From contig JACTVC010000001.1 of the NCBI GenBank assembly GCA_018417955.1, forward strand, positions 2,666,001-2,730,000: a DNA stretch of 64,000 bases, given 5' to 3'. The notes beneath the pieces were generated by a model. The model saw only the letters and a list, made by a program, of their open reading frames with translations. It did no database searches and had not been told where the DNA came from. The position numbers and the translations under genes were made by a program. This document shows, one piece after another, positions 46,796 to 57,900 of this stretch (the stretch's first letter is position 1; every line of letters begins with the position of its first letter). Source of the stretch: Laccaria trichodermophora. Its lineage: Eukaryota > Basidiomycota > Agaricomycetes > Agaricales > Hydnangiaceae.

Positions 46796-46815
46796 GGGCC
46801 ATCCTTTTATAATAT
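46796..46815 (-). promoter_or_regulatory. TATA box of hemerythrin copy 4
   Basis: Minus strand AATATTATAAAAGGATGGCC about 35-45 bp before the ATG; nearly the same words as in copy 1. Confidence 0.6.
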
Positions 46816-47486
46816 TCCAAAGATAGACTGAGAGCGCCCATTTGCCGAGACCGGGATGACCTGTGCGTGTTGATGAGATGAAAAAGTAGGCTGGGGTAGG
46901 GTCAGGTAGGGCGGTGCGTCAATTTGACTTCCAATGCGGGAACCGAATTTCAAAATATGTGCCCGGTGTGTAACCATTCGAGACCATTCGCCGACAGCAA
47001 AACCCGTTCTGTCAGCTCGCATCAATTGCGCTTTCCATGTATGCAGTCTGCACCACCACGCTCTAAGCTTCGTCACTTTGTCTGGGAGCTGTAGCTACTT
47101 ATAAGGGACGTCCTTACTCAAGCCTTACAAACAATTTCTTGCCTTCACATGCTTGCACGCCCAGAAAGATGAGATTTTTACCAGGCAAGTCCCTTAAAAT
47201 TTGAATTGGGCAGTGTAACGGTGAAACCAGGTTAATCTGACGAGGTTGGTAACAGAAAAATTGAAGCTTAAAGAGTCTGAAGGTCCAGGTCATTGTTCTA
47301 CGCCAACGGGAACACGTTGCGTAGCCACCGAACAATAAAGGCCACCAGAGGCCACCCAGCGCCACATAAGACATTTGCATAAAGACTCGTCCAATCGATT
47401 TGGCATAAGTACGGGGTTGCACAAACCCTCTCTTCATCTGGAGCTCGCAATACTCAGTGAGAATTGCAACCACCGCTCGCATAACC
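46816..47486. other. Intergenic region
   Basis: No gene supported between hemerythrin copy 4 and the pseudokinase; a 164-codon minus-strand frame at 47114-47608 has no motif and overlaps the pseudokinase start. Confidence 0.4.
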
Positions 47487-49183
47487 ATGAGCCAGCGCGG
47501 AAACCGCTCAGATTTACGAATCAGAAACCCAACGAAACTGGGCTCCTCAGGCAATTCGACACCTCCAGATCTTCGAGACTTCGCGGAATCCCTGCACAGG
47601 AAAATCATGGCCGACTGCTCTGAAGGTGAAGATCCGGATTCGATGTTCAGGAAGTGTCACGCAACGCCTCCTACCCCTCGCTTCGAAGCAGACATTTCGC
47701 CTCAATTTCAATCATCCGCGGGATACTGCGTCAGACAACAGCGACCTGGACGACGACTCCCCAATGCTCAGGCGACATCTTTCCAATCGCGTACCCGCGG
47801 CCGAACAGACGAAAAAGGTCTATTTGCCAACGTGAAGACGCGTTCCAAGAGTCCCGGTTATCAAGTGCCAGCCGTGAAGCAATGGACACCAATACAGCTG
47901 TCCTCGGCGCCCTCTCGATTTCGCCCGCTGGAAAGTCTTGTTCCTGGTGCCCTCCCCGAGACCTACACTGCCCGCCATTGCGTTCTACGACAGAATTTCG
48001 TTGTCAAGGTTGTTGACCTTAGAAGCTTCGTCGATCACAACAGTGGCATATGGCCGGTTCATGCAGAGATTCAAGCTCTGCGAAGGATTCAACGCTTCGG
48101 CAAGTCGGGCCTCCAGCAACTTTCCATGTTTCCCTTTTATCCCGACATTTGGTGCTCCAATGACGCTTATCTTTATTTTCTCCTCGTAAGTGGCATAATA
48201 CTCTCTTGTATCTGTGTTGAGATACCTTTTTCAGGAACGGTATCCCTATCGGCTTCGCCAGTTCGAGAATAGCATACCTGTGGACGAGATGCTTCTTGGG
48301 TCTATCATATTCAGCATTGTGAGCGACGTTTCACGCCTTATTGGAACCGTATTCAAGCGAACTGTTTTGCTAGGGAACCGGTCTGCAAGAGCTGCACAAC
48401 ATGGGCATAATTCACACAAATGTCAGTCCGGATAGTATTTTTGTCGACGCCAATGGACACTGCGTTATTGGGGAATTTGGGGAGAGCATCGTCCTTCCTA
48501 CCTCGAAACACTTGCGAGGCGCAAAATTAACGATTGAGGGAGAAACCCAGTTCGCCACGAACCTCTACACGGCTCCTGAACTTTTGGGAGGTCCTGCAGG
48601 TTACCTCTTCGACGAAAGCGTGGATTATTGGTCCTTGGGCCTGACGATCGCCACTCTAGTCATCGGCGAAAAAAACCTTTTTGGCTTGAAGGAAACATTC
48701 TGCAACGAGGACCTCCAGATGGATGAAATTGTGCGAGAAATGCGAATCAGCCTCTGTCCTCAGAGTATAGTTGAAATCGTCTCTTTGGTTTGCTTCCATT
48801 TTGTCATTTCTTCCGACTGGCGTCTCTTCTGATGTTGATTTCTCTTAAGCTCTGCCAAGCTGATCCGAGTCTACGTTTGGGGGACAGGAATATTCGAAGC
48901 CTTTGCCGGATGTATGGATGGTGTCAACAGTGAGTTTTTTTACAAATTGGTCACCCCTTGTGTACTAGTTTCTTATATCACTTCATGCAGGGATAGCGAA
49001 GCTCTGCTCTGGGTCAAACCTCAACTTCCTCACCCTCGAAAGCGCACCTCTCATCACAACCAGGATGTGTCTGATCCCGCAGAAGCTCTCGAACTTTTTG
49101 AACACTTTAAGAATGCCGTCGATTTGTGGATGCCCAAAGATGAGAGTGGCCGGTTCCTCTCGGCCTTTGAGTACCTTCCTTGA
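47487..49183 (+). CDS. Protein kinase-like protein with degenerate catalytic motifs (pseudokinase)
   Basis: Five exons (47487-48185, 48235-48318, 48374-48787, 48850-48929, 48991-49183) give 489 residues. Residues 1-150 are polar and basic. The kinase-like fold follows: CVLRQNFVVKVVDL with the VxK lysine, AEIQALRRI as helix C, the catalytic-loop position HTNVSPDSIFVDANG, the DFG position IGEFGES, the APE loop LYTAPELLGG and DESVDYWSLGLTI. HRD is HTN, the loop Lys and Asn are Ser, and DFG is EFG. DPSLRLGDRNIRSL near the end is like the lobe end of AGC kinases. All splice junctions keep the frame, so the gene looks intact but catalytically impaired. The start codon is uncertain. Confidence 0.75.
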
Positions 49184-49268
49184 TTGGCGCCCTTTCACTC
49201 CTGGATTTCCGGTGTATATATTTGCCATGCACTACCCCGTAGCAGCCCGTAGCTGGTATCAGATAATG

Positions 49269-49745
49269 TCATTGCACCCTTGCGTCCGCCAGTAGCCTTT
49301 CATCCACCGTGTCCTCTGCCTCCTCCCATAAATTCATGTCCTCAGCCAGTTCCAAACGCACGTTGCCTTCAGTTATATGGGAGAAAATATAACCATCCTC
49401 CTTCAAAATCTTTATAGCTTCCATAACCCACACTTGGCAGTCCCAAGATAAATCATACTTCACAATATGAACTTCTCTGAGTGTTTCCTTGACTGCCTGA
49501 AGTGATCCCTCTGGCAGATTTCCGACGTGGCATCCACCACGATAAGAGGAAATCTTGTCCAGTGGGGTCCGAAAGTTGAATTCTGGTACGTAGGTATATG
49601 AATCTGTATTCCCTCGAACTTCAAAGATGTGTATTGTGGATGGGGAGGCAAGGGCGACGAGTCTCCAGTGCTCCGTCCTTCTCGGGTGTCCTTTGAGCTC
49701 AAATTGGGCCACGAGAAGGGGCAGCAAGGAGTCGGAATGGGACAT
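49269..49745 (-). CDS. Conserved-looking hypothetical protein, 158 residues
   Basis: Single-exon frame of 158 residues. It starts MSHSDSLLPLLVAQFELKGH, followed by HWRLVALASPSTIHIFEVRG, then a polar middle and a helical segment WDCQVWVMEAIKILKEDGYI, ending acidic. The opening HW...SPSTIHIFEVRG pattern resembles a family of small unknown proteins common in Agaricomycetes, but I cannot name it with certainty. It converges with the pseudokinase (85 bp apart) and diverges from MTG2. Confidence 0.6.
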   Translation of the reverse strand: MSHSDSLLPLLVAQFELKGHPRRTEHWRLVALASPSTIHIFEVRGNTDSYTYVPEFNFRTPLDKISSYRGGCHVGNLPEGSLQAVKETLREVHIVKYDLSWDCQVWVMEAIKILKEDGYIFSHITEGNVRLELAEDMNLWEEAEDTVDERLLADARVQ

Positions 49746-50068
49746 GGCGTGAGCTATACGAAAGTCTCGTTAGATGCAAGATGAAGACAGAGAGGCAACT
49801 CACTTATGTTGGAAGCGGAGCTTGAGGGGGGCCGGTTGGAACATTGGGGGCAACGGGCCTTAAATATATAAATTGTCTTGGTCAACCAGGGCGCGGAGCC
49901 ACGAGACTGGAAGACGGAAAACCCCGCCTCCAAATTGTGGGGGAACAAGTTCCGCTGAGCTCAAGGGTTCGACAGATCCATGTTCAGGAGACAAGACCGG
50001 AGACGAACGTAGCGCGCGTTTGTATTCGACTGTTGACGCGTTCACGAATTTCATAGGGACCCTTACAT

Positions 50069-51905
50069 ATGCTTTGTAGACGCTCCCTGCAACGCGTTTT
50101 CGCGTCCTTTGCTCAGTCAAGGAGGTCGTTCACATCATCGGTCTCGGCGGCCTCTAAGCCATCTACCTCTGGAACAGAGTCGCTAGAGGGACGGGCCGGA
50201 CGTAGTAAAGAGGAAGTTGAGGCTTTTCGACGGCAGCGGAAAACAGAGTGGAAACGACGGCAAGGAGTCAGTACCATGTATCCTTATGCTCATCTCTCAC
50301 TCTAACCGATTTAACAGGGTCAGACTTTTCTTGACAATGTCATAATCACCGTTCGTGCTGGTATGTGGTTTGCCTTTCAACTCAAACCGGCCTCACCCTG
50401 GATTTATAGGCAACGGAGGGGCTGGGTGCGCTGCATTTCATCGAGAGAAATTCAAACCATTTGGACCTCCTTCAGGCGGGGATGGTGGACGCGGAGGAGA
50501 CGTGTATATATTTCCTACACCTCATCTCACAACGCTATCCTCAATACCAAAGAAGATACGTGGTGAAAATGGTGGCAACGGTCAAGGAACGTGGCAAAAC
50601 GGGAAGGCTGGCACACCACTGGTCATAAAAGTGCCTTTAGGAACCATTGTTCGAGAACTCCCTAGAGAAGACCCCAGACGAACCAAGGATGAGTGGGAGG
50701 CGGAGGAGGAATCGCTGGAAGGATTGTCACCTTTAGAGCGGCGAGGAAAGATGCGCGAAAAGAGATGGGTCCATTACCCCCAGGCTACTGAAGCAAACAT
50801 CGAACGGGACTCTTTCAAGGACGCGGAGGCTGTTTTGCTGAAATCAGAGAGAGAACGACGGCTTGCCAGGCGAAAGCGGATGTTGGAACAACCTATCTAC
50901 CTTGACCTGGACCAAGAGGAGTCGCTTCAACGGCCTGTGGACGCCCCTTTGGGCATCAAACAACGGGAACCACTCGGCCATCTCGTAGCAGCTGGAGGCC
51001 TTGGCGGACTGGGAAACCCACATTTTACAACGACCGACAATCGTTCTCCCAAATTCGCATCACGCGGGCAGGAGGGGGAGCGCATCACGTTGTCGCTCGA
51101 GCTCAAACTTCTGGCCGATGTAGGTCTGGTGGGGATGCCCAACGCGGGTAAAAGCACACTACTCCGCGCTCTTACCGGCGGGAGAGCGAAGAGCGAAATT
51201 GCTGGGTACGCTTTCACGACGTTGAACCCTATCGTGGGTATCGTTCGCGTCGCAGAAGATGGAACCTTCGAAGGTAGCGTTACAGGTCAATCTATACACG
51301 ATGAAACCTGGAAAGAAGAGCAACTCGAGCGGGACCGGCTAGAAAGTGGCGAGTACGCCAATGCGCTTACACGTAATCAAACTCTGGGCTCTCAAGATGA
51401 CATCTCTCAAACCAAAATTCGACATGGCCACCACTTCGATCTTTTTGAGTCCTTCCGCTTCACCATTGCCGATAATCCAGGGCTTATCTCGCGTGCGTCG
51501 GAAAACGTGGGTCTAGGTCACGCTTTCCTTCGGTCGATGGAACGCTCTCTGGCTCTCGTTTATGTCGTGGACTTGTCTGCACCAAATCCCTGGGATGAAC
51601 TCCGCGTTCTTTATGAAGAGCTAGAGAAGTACCAACCAGGGATGAGCTCGAAGGCACGGATGGTGGTCGCTAATAAAGCTGATCTTTTGGCTGGGGATGA
51701 TGATCCCGCTGCGGTCGAAGAAGCGAAGGATAAATTGAAACGCTTGGAAGAGTTCGTTGAGGCAGAGATGGTCCTTCCAGACGGTCGCAAACTGTCGGTT
51801 GTTCCGACATCGGCCAAGTTTAGCCAAAATCTAAACAAGGTGGTGACCCTGATGCAGGAGTATGTGGAAGAAGCGAGAACACAGTTGGAGAAACAAACGC
51901 CATAG
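50069..51905 (+). CDS. MTG2: Mitochondrial Obg-type ribosome-assembly GTPase Mtg2
   Basis: Three exons (50069-50266, 50318-50360, 50410-51905) give 578 residues. An Arg/Ser-rich N-terminus looks like a mitochondrial targeting sequence. The Obg glycine-rich domain starts at FLDNVIITVRAGNGGAGCAA and GGDGGRGGDVYI, GGNGQGTWQNGKAG. The G domain has GMPNAGKST (G1), TTLNPIVG (switch), DNPG (G3), NKAD (G4) and SAK (G5). A charged insert of about 110 residues (DEWEAEEESLEGL to QEESLQRPVDAP) interrupts the Obg domain, as in fungal homologues. Mtg2 is required for assembly of the mitochondrial large ribosomal subunit. Confidence 0.93.
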
Positions 51906-52667
51906 AGGTGCCTGGTCCTCAATTGCATCAGCTGGAGAAGTTGCTTCATGGCTAATTCTCTACTTAGTTGCCCGGACTCATGTTAGCCACCTTGATATCC
52001 ACGACTGGACATGCAATCAACCGTCGATAGCGGAGTACATATCCTAATCACACCATCGTTGATTGCCACACCACCTTGTAATCGATCTAAATCTACTATT
52101 CCAGTCTCATGTCATAAATGTTTGCGGTTTGGCGAAAGTCTCACACAACGTTCACTGGCGTCTCCAGATCTTTGCGTTGGCTTTGAACTCTCTCTAGAGA
52201 CCATGCGGCGACCTTGAAGGGTCAACTTGATCCAGTTAGACTGCAAGCCTTGTTCTTATAGAATGTGCATTGTCGATCGACGTCAGTCCGTTCGGACCGA
52301 CTTTCAAAGTGTGCCACAGCCTTCGAATCAAACACGCGTGCAGCGATGTCAAAGCGTTGGCTGGACGCCCTCCACGGACTTACGGTCTTTGTGGGCAAAA
52401 TAATTTTGTAGGTCCAAGTTTTCCCAGGATCTGATATTTCCTTAAAAGTGGATGGCAAATTCAAAGATTCGCTCGCCTCTTTCATCCTCGACTAGCCCTT
52501 CTTTAACTCCACCTAAAGTGCGAGGAGGCCAGCACGCATGGATGGCGTAGTTGACCGGTCTAACTTTCAAGCTTCATCACTCCTTGTCCTTCGGAATGCT
52601 CAAATAGATACCCCTACCGGGATGATGCACAGACGTAATTCAAGCAAGGGTTCTGTCTTGAAGAAGA
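51906..52667. other. Intergenic region before the nested transposons
   Basis: No supported gene. An 87-codon minus-strand frame at 52222-52485 may be a gene fragment but shows no motif. Confidence 0.4.
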
Positions 52668-52974
52668 TACAGTCGCGGACAAACAAAGACAACAAATTTG
52701 ATATCTCGGCCCCCAGCCAATATTTCGGCAATATTTTTTCAGAATCTTGATCAGCTCGTCGAAATACGTCGAAAAACACACCTTTGAAGTTTTTCCCACG
52801 AGCGGATGTGTTCCGCCAAATTTTTGGTCAAAATTTTCGAAATATGTAGCCCCAATTCAGGGTCCTAGGTGACCAAATTTACCTCAAAGTGGCTCACGAT
52901 GGAGTTGAATTTCTGAAAATGATTTGTGTGTCAGCAGCGGCGCCTTTGGCCACTGTAATTCCGGTAAACACTCT

Positions 52975-53096
52975 CCAATGACGCCTGGGCTACTGAATGT
53001 TTGCAGAGGCGGTTGCTTAGGCGGAAGGAATAGCCAAAAGTCAGAAATCGGGCACGGCGCGCGCCCGATTCCGACGCGATTCCACTCGAGGTATGG
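52975..53096. repeat. Ngaro split direct repeat B2 (122 bp)
   Basis: Identical by eye to 53490-53611; it starts CCAATGACGCCTGGGCTACT and ends at the outer left end of the element. Confidence 0.92.
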
Positions 53097-53146
53097 TAAT
53101 ACATCGGGTAAGTATGTTACGTAGTATAAGGAAGTGGGTGGGTGGG

Positions 53147-53489
53147 TGACGAGAAGACAGCTGTAGAATACTGCGTAGACAAAGTAATATGTTATCACGA
53201 GAGCCTTCAATGATAAGTTAGATACATACCTGGCTGAAGGAGTGAGATGTTGAGACGAGAGCCTTGTGGAAAGGAGTCGTCTCATCCCACTCCTCAGCCA
53301 TGAGAGATGAATCTAAAAATAGTTGAGTGTTAATCCAAGCGTGGATGGATATAAGTCGAGCAGCGGCTCTGGTTGCTGAGCAGCGGCTCTTAGTCGCGTG
53401 TCAGCGGACACGGCGACTGTGAATGTGCGCGTGCGAAACGAGCCCTGGTCGGCTTTCATTGGACTTGAGTAAACTCAGTTTAAACTCGA
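53147..53489. repeat. Ngaro split direct repeat A2 (343 bp)
   Basis: Identical by eye to A1 at 58209-58551. It contains a small minus-strand open frame in both copies and a 13-bp tandem motif GAGCAGCGGCTCT. Confidence 0.92.
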
Positions 53490-53611
53490 CCAATGACGCC
53501 TGGGCTACTGAATGTTTGCAGAGGCGGTTGCTTAGGCGGAAGGAATAGCCAAAAGTCAGAAATCGGGCACGGCGCGCGCCCGATTCCGACGCGATTCCAC
53601 TCGAGGTATGG
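53490..53611. repeat. Ngaro split direct repeat B1 (122 bp)
   Basis: Internal partner of 52975-53096, directly abutting A2. Confidence 0.92.
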
Positions 53612-53894
53612 CTATATTCCTATATAAAAGATAAAAATAAAAAGGTAAGTAAAAGAAAAAAGGGGTTTGGAGTATGATGAGGTCACGTAGTGGGTGATGT
53701 GAGGAGCGAGGGGAAGAGCGCAAAGAGAAAGAAAAAATGCAGGTCCATCTTGAGGGGAGAGGTCCATATGTGAGGGGAGAGGTCCGTATGTGTGGATAGG
53801 TGTGGGTTGTAAATAGTCCGGGAAAAGTCTGTGTAAAAGATAAAATAAAATAAGTAAATCGGGGAAAAGTCTGTGAAAAAAGCAGTGACAGCGG

Positions 53895-54914
53895 TCACGA
53901 TTCCAAAGCGTGGATAAAAGAAGACTGCGCGCGGGCTGTTTGTCCAAACAGGAGTGCCTGGATGAGGACCGGGTTTTTTCTGATATAGATTTTGAAGGCA
54001 TCGGAAGCCCATCGACCGATGGCCTGGATAATAGAAGGGGGGACTCCATTCTCTGCAAGTGATGTGGCGCCCCCAGCTCGTAAAGATTGTCCGGCGGTGT
54101 CTGAATCGAAAAAACGACGTAAGCGTTTAATGAAAAAAGAGCGCGTAGGTACAGCGCCTTTGCTTGTGAGCCAGAGGGGAGAGCTGAGGGGGAACTTGTC
54201 ATCACGGGCACGGAGGTAAGCGGTGAAGAATTTGTGGGGGTCGAAGATACGGTGATTTTTTCGAATGATAATTTTGTTTCCTTCAAAAAATCTGTCGGCC
54301 TTATGGCCAGGCAGAAAAAATTGAAAGGATGTGTCGCAAAGCCGGACAGAGTTGCGTTTGGTGACTTTTCTTGGGTCGCGAAGTTCGGGATCATCTGGGT
54401 ACGTCATTTCACCCAAGCGGAAAAGTGCGAAAAATCCGGTGAGTAGTTGTGCTATGAAAAGGCGATCGTCGTAATCAGTTGAGTCGCCCAGAGCATTTAC
54501 AACGGTTTCGAGGTCACCCAATGTTAGGGCACGTTTGCGAGAAGTGGGAATAGCGCGCTGGCGCCTGCAACCCTGCAATGTACGGTGTACAAGAGTAGAG
54601 TTGCGGGCGGAGCGGACGTCAGGGAAGTAAGGTTCAAGCTGTTGACAGATACCTGATAGGTATGTGGAGACCGAGTTAGGTTTGATGTGATGGGACATGT
54701 AGACAGTGAATAGGCTTAAGGTTTCTGAGGTGGGATCTATGGGGAAATCATGCATCTTGACGAAATTTAGGTAAGAATTAAGGGCGGAGCCATAGTTCTT
54801 CCATGTTGAATTGTCTATGGCCTGTCCCAGAGCGATAGCTCGCTCCCGGAAAAGGCGTTCGCATGTCCAGGGTTGCCTAGCGGGTTGCCTGGAACGCACA
54901 GAGGAAGAGATCAT
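53895..54914 (-). CDS. Tyrosine recombinase of the Ngaro element
   Basis: Intact 339-residue frame. The N-terminal half is a SAM-like DNA-binding domain (NSTWKNYGSALNSYLNFVKM). The catalytic domain has the first Arg in FFALFRLGEM, the box II segment GQSLRAGGATSLAENG, WASDAFKIYIRKNP with the nucleophilic Tyr and a Trp before it. At the HxxR position the first residue reads Gln (QSLR) instead of His. The enzyme would join the circular cDNA to the target by recombination in place of an integrase. Its ATG overlaps the pol stop codon (ATGA), suggesting translation by re-initiation. Confidence 0.9.
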   Translation of the reverse strand: MISSSVRSRQPARQPWTCERLFRERAIALGQAIDNSTWKNYGSALNSYLNFVKMHDFPIDPTSETLSLFTVYMSHHIKPNSVSTYLSGICQQLEPYFPDVRSARNSTLVHRTLQGCRRQRAIPTSRKRALTLGDLETVVNALGDSTDYDDRLFIAQLLTGFFALFRLGEMTYPDDPELRDPRKVTKRNSVRLCDTSFQFFLPGHKADRFFEGNKIIIRKNHRIFDPHKFFTAYLRARDDKFPLSSPLWLTSKGAVPTRSFFIKRLRRFFDSDTAGQSLRAGGATSLAENGVPPSIIQAIGRWASDAFKIYIRKNPVLIQALLFGQTARAQSSFIHALES

Positions 54915-57900
54915 TTTTGGGGTGCCCCCAGCGGCAATTGAGGGGGTATGAATGATGATATGGTGATGTCAGGTACATACTGGCGTGCGACTGAAAATTT
55001 TTCGCGTGAGATTGCATCTGCGATGTAATTTAATTCCCCCGGGATGTGTAACACTCTCAAATGGATCCCAGATGTAATAGAGATGTCAGAGGCATCGATG
55101 AGAATGGGGTTATAGTGAGGTAGACATCTGAGAGTGTTGAAAATAGCAACGGTGTTGTCGTTATCAGTGTATATCAGGACCTTGGTGGATGAAGGCGCAT
55201 GGAGGACATTTACGACATGGTGAATGGCTGATAAGACACATAGAGCTTCGAAGTAGAAGATCTGTTCTTCTGTAGTACTGCCAGGCACAGGTGAATAGTA
55301 GCCGACGCATTTGTCAGGCAACCAGAAACCCATGCCTTCAAGGCAAGCGTCACAGTAAATGGTTATGTCTGCAGATGAGATGTCCCAGTGTATGTGATGG
55401 ATTAAACGTACACCTTTGTCTGAAACAAGATGCCTTGCAGCCCATGTTAAATCTGTGCGGACGGCATTGTTGATCCTGATATATTTGTTTGGAGCACATT
55501 TTCCAGAAATCTTCGCATAGAAGTTGTTAAGACAAGGTCTGAGTAGAGGGAAAACGTTAAAGCTCCAGTTAATCCACCCAGCGAGGCGTTGCCATTCGCG
55601 CAAGGTGAATTTGTGCTTTGAGCTAATGAATTCATGGATGGCCGAGATCAATTCACTCAGCATGTCTGGTGGCATGGTCATGGATAAGGTGTTTGCGTCA
55701 ACCTGAATACCTATGATGGTGAGAGAAGAACCATAGATTTGTTTGCTCTCTTTGTGTGGTAAGTTTATCTCATCCCACAATTGTAAGAGTTTAACCTGAT
55801 TTTTTGGCATGAGCTTGTTGTATGGAGGGTAATAGGCGAGGTTGTTGGCATGATCTGGACCAAAAGAGTCATCCGAGTAGGTACCCAGGAGCTCTATGTT
55901 CCGTTGCTTCTTCACTATCCAAGAGACTAAGGACATAAAGGCTATCCAGTTGCATCCTGATCCACGGCCACCGAAAGCATTGTTTCTATCAACGTGAAGA
56001 TGCCCCGAAATGCGGTTTATCTGCTTTATTTGCCAGAAAGGGTGCACTGGGAGGAGTCTGTATGCTTCGGCAACATCAGATTTGTATAGAACACGTGGAG
56101 AATCAGGAGTTCGGTGGTGCATTGACAGGAGGAACTCGCCTAGATGTTGGAGGTTATCAAGGGGGTAACCAATAACGTCTTCTCTCGGAATCATGCTGTT
56201 GAGGGAATATTTCCCTGCACTCTGGTCAGTTACCATTCGCAGGTCAGTTGAATGCGGTTTGGGTACAGCAAAGATGGGCATGCAGTACATGCCAGGGAGC
56301 AGTTGGTCCCCAAATGATTCAGAGAAACGGCCTTTGAAAATCTCATGATCCCGCTGATTTCGTAGAAATTCAGCTTCATCAGGGTTGTCAGGATCAGGTA
56401 GCGAGTAGTCTAGAGTATCGGGGTATTCTCTGATATGGGTATCGGCCCAAGGCCAGAAACCTTCACGGAGTCCGCGACACACAGACAAAACAAAAGGTTG
56501 GTTTGGGTGTGATTTGAGGAGTTCTTCAAAACGGTCTACAAAGATAGGAGTGACGATGTCAAAAAGGTGGGGGTTGTCATTGATTGTCTTTGCAACAATT
56601 GGATTGGCAAGTTCAGATTCTGGGATGGTTGGTAGCGGTGAAGCTGTTTCTGACCAATCAGCAGAAGATCGTGAAAAATGTTCACCATTGTCCCATATGT
56701 TGTATCTGAGGTACTTTGGACGAAGTTCATGTGTTAGAAACTTCTTTGACATCGCAAGATTTTTCCCCATGACCCATTCGTTTGCATCGTTTGCAAGCGT
56801 GTCTGAAACGACAATCGTCGGCAGAGTTCCTGCACCCATTGACAGAGTTGAACCGATTGCAAATTTCTGATTTCGAGTTCGTTTTTCCAGGTGACCGCTT
56901 TGGTCCAAGCCTAGCGTGTTCGGATTCAATCCCGTCGGGCATGACAATGGCTGAGAAAAATCTCGAGAATCTATGGGTGTCGGTGAGTAGAGCATTTTGG
57001 CCTCCACCGACCTCGTTCCGGATGGCAATGTCATAGAGGATGATTCGTCGATGCGCGGATATGACTTTGGCAGAGAAATGCCCTTCGATATATTCAGCGT
57101 ATTCCCTAAGTTCTTGCTCTCTGTGGGGGAAAGCAAATTTAACCGCTTTGATGGTGGCGTTCCAGGCGCTGGTCCATTCGCCACTCGTTTGAACCTTTTT
57201 TGCAGGTTCGGATCTTCCGAGGGAGATCTCAGTGTGTCCCACGCGTCCAACGTTCTCTTTAGGAGCTGAAATGTGGTGCAGTGAGGATAACACGGCGTCA
57301 AGGTTGACGGCTTGTCCTCGGATGATATTGTCCCACTCGGATGCAGGGAAACCGAGGGGTGCAGTTCGAGAAGTTTGGATCCACTGTTTAACGACTTTGA
57401 AGTCTCGAGCGAAGAGGTGAAGAATTCTTCGTGATTCCTCACAGTCTTTGTTACCATTTCTTCTTGCTTCTTCTTCTCTGGTGTACCAGGGCATCTCAGA
57501 CTCGAAAACTCTCCGTTTCTTGTTGGAGGATCCGTCAAAATCGATATCGTTGTCGGAATCGTCTTGTGAAGACTGAAGCTTGGATCTCTTTGAGTCTCGA
57601 CTGATTTGAGAGATGAGTTCGTCGATTTCGGCATCGCGGTCAGTGGGTCTAGAAGGCTGTGTTGAGTCTGGGCTTCTCCGCTTTGATTCCAATGCGTTTC
57701 CGGCGACTCGACCTCTCCTAATCGCCGAAGAAGACAAGGCTTGAACCTCGTCAAGCGTTTTTGCGTAATATTCCACGGCTGCGTCTTTCGCTCCCTCAGT
57801 CCTTGATGGGTTGAGGTCGAGGATTGATATGATGGTTGACAGTGCTTTGAGCTTGGTGATTTCGTTGGATCTGAAGCTCTCAACGATGTCATCCATTTGC

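Noticed and set aside
49960..49985. GGGTTCGA-like word resembling a tRNA B box
   Set aside because: No A box, no acceptor stem; it sits in the promoter between two divergent genes.
53130..53146. GGGT tandem run as a telomere-like repeat
   Set aside because: Only three units in the 50-bp spacer of the Ngaro element; simple sequence.
53612..54394. 260-codon minus-strand frame overlapping the recombinase
   Set aside because: Shadow of the recombinase frame; no motif and low-complexity C-terminus.
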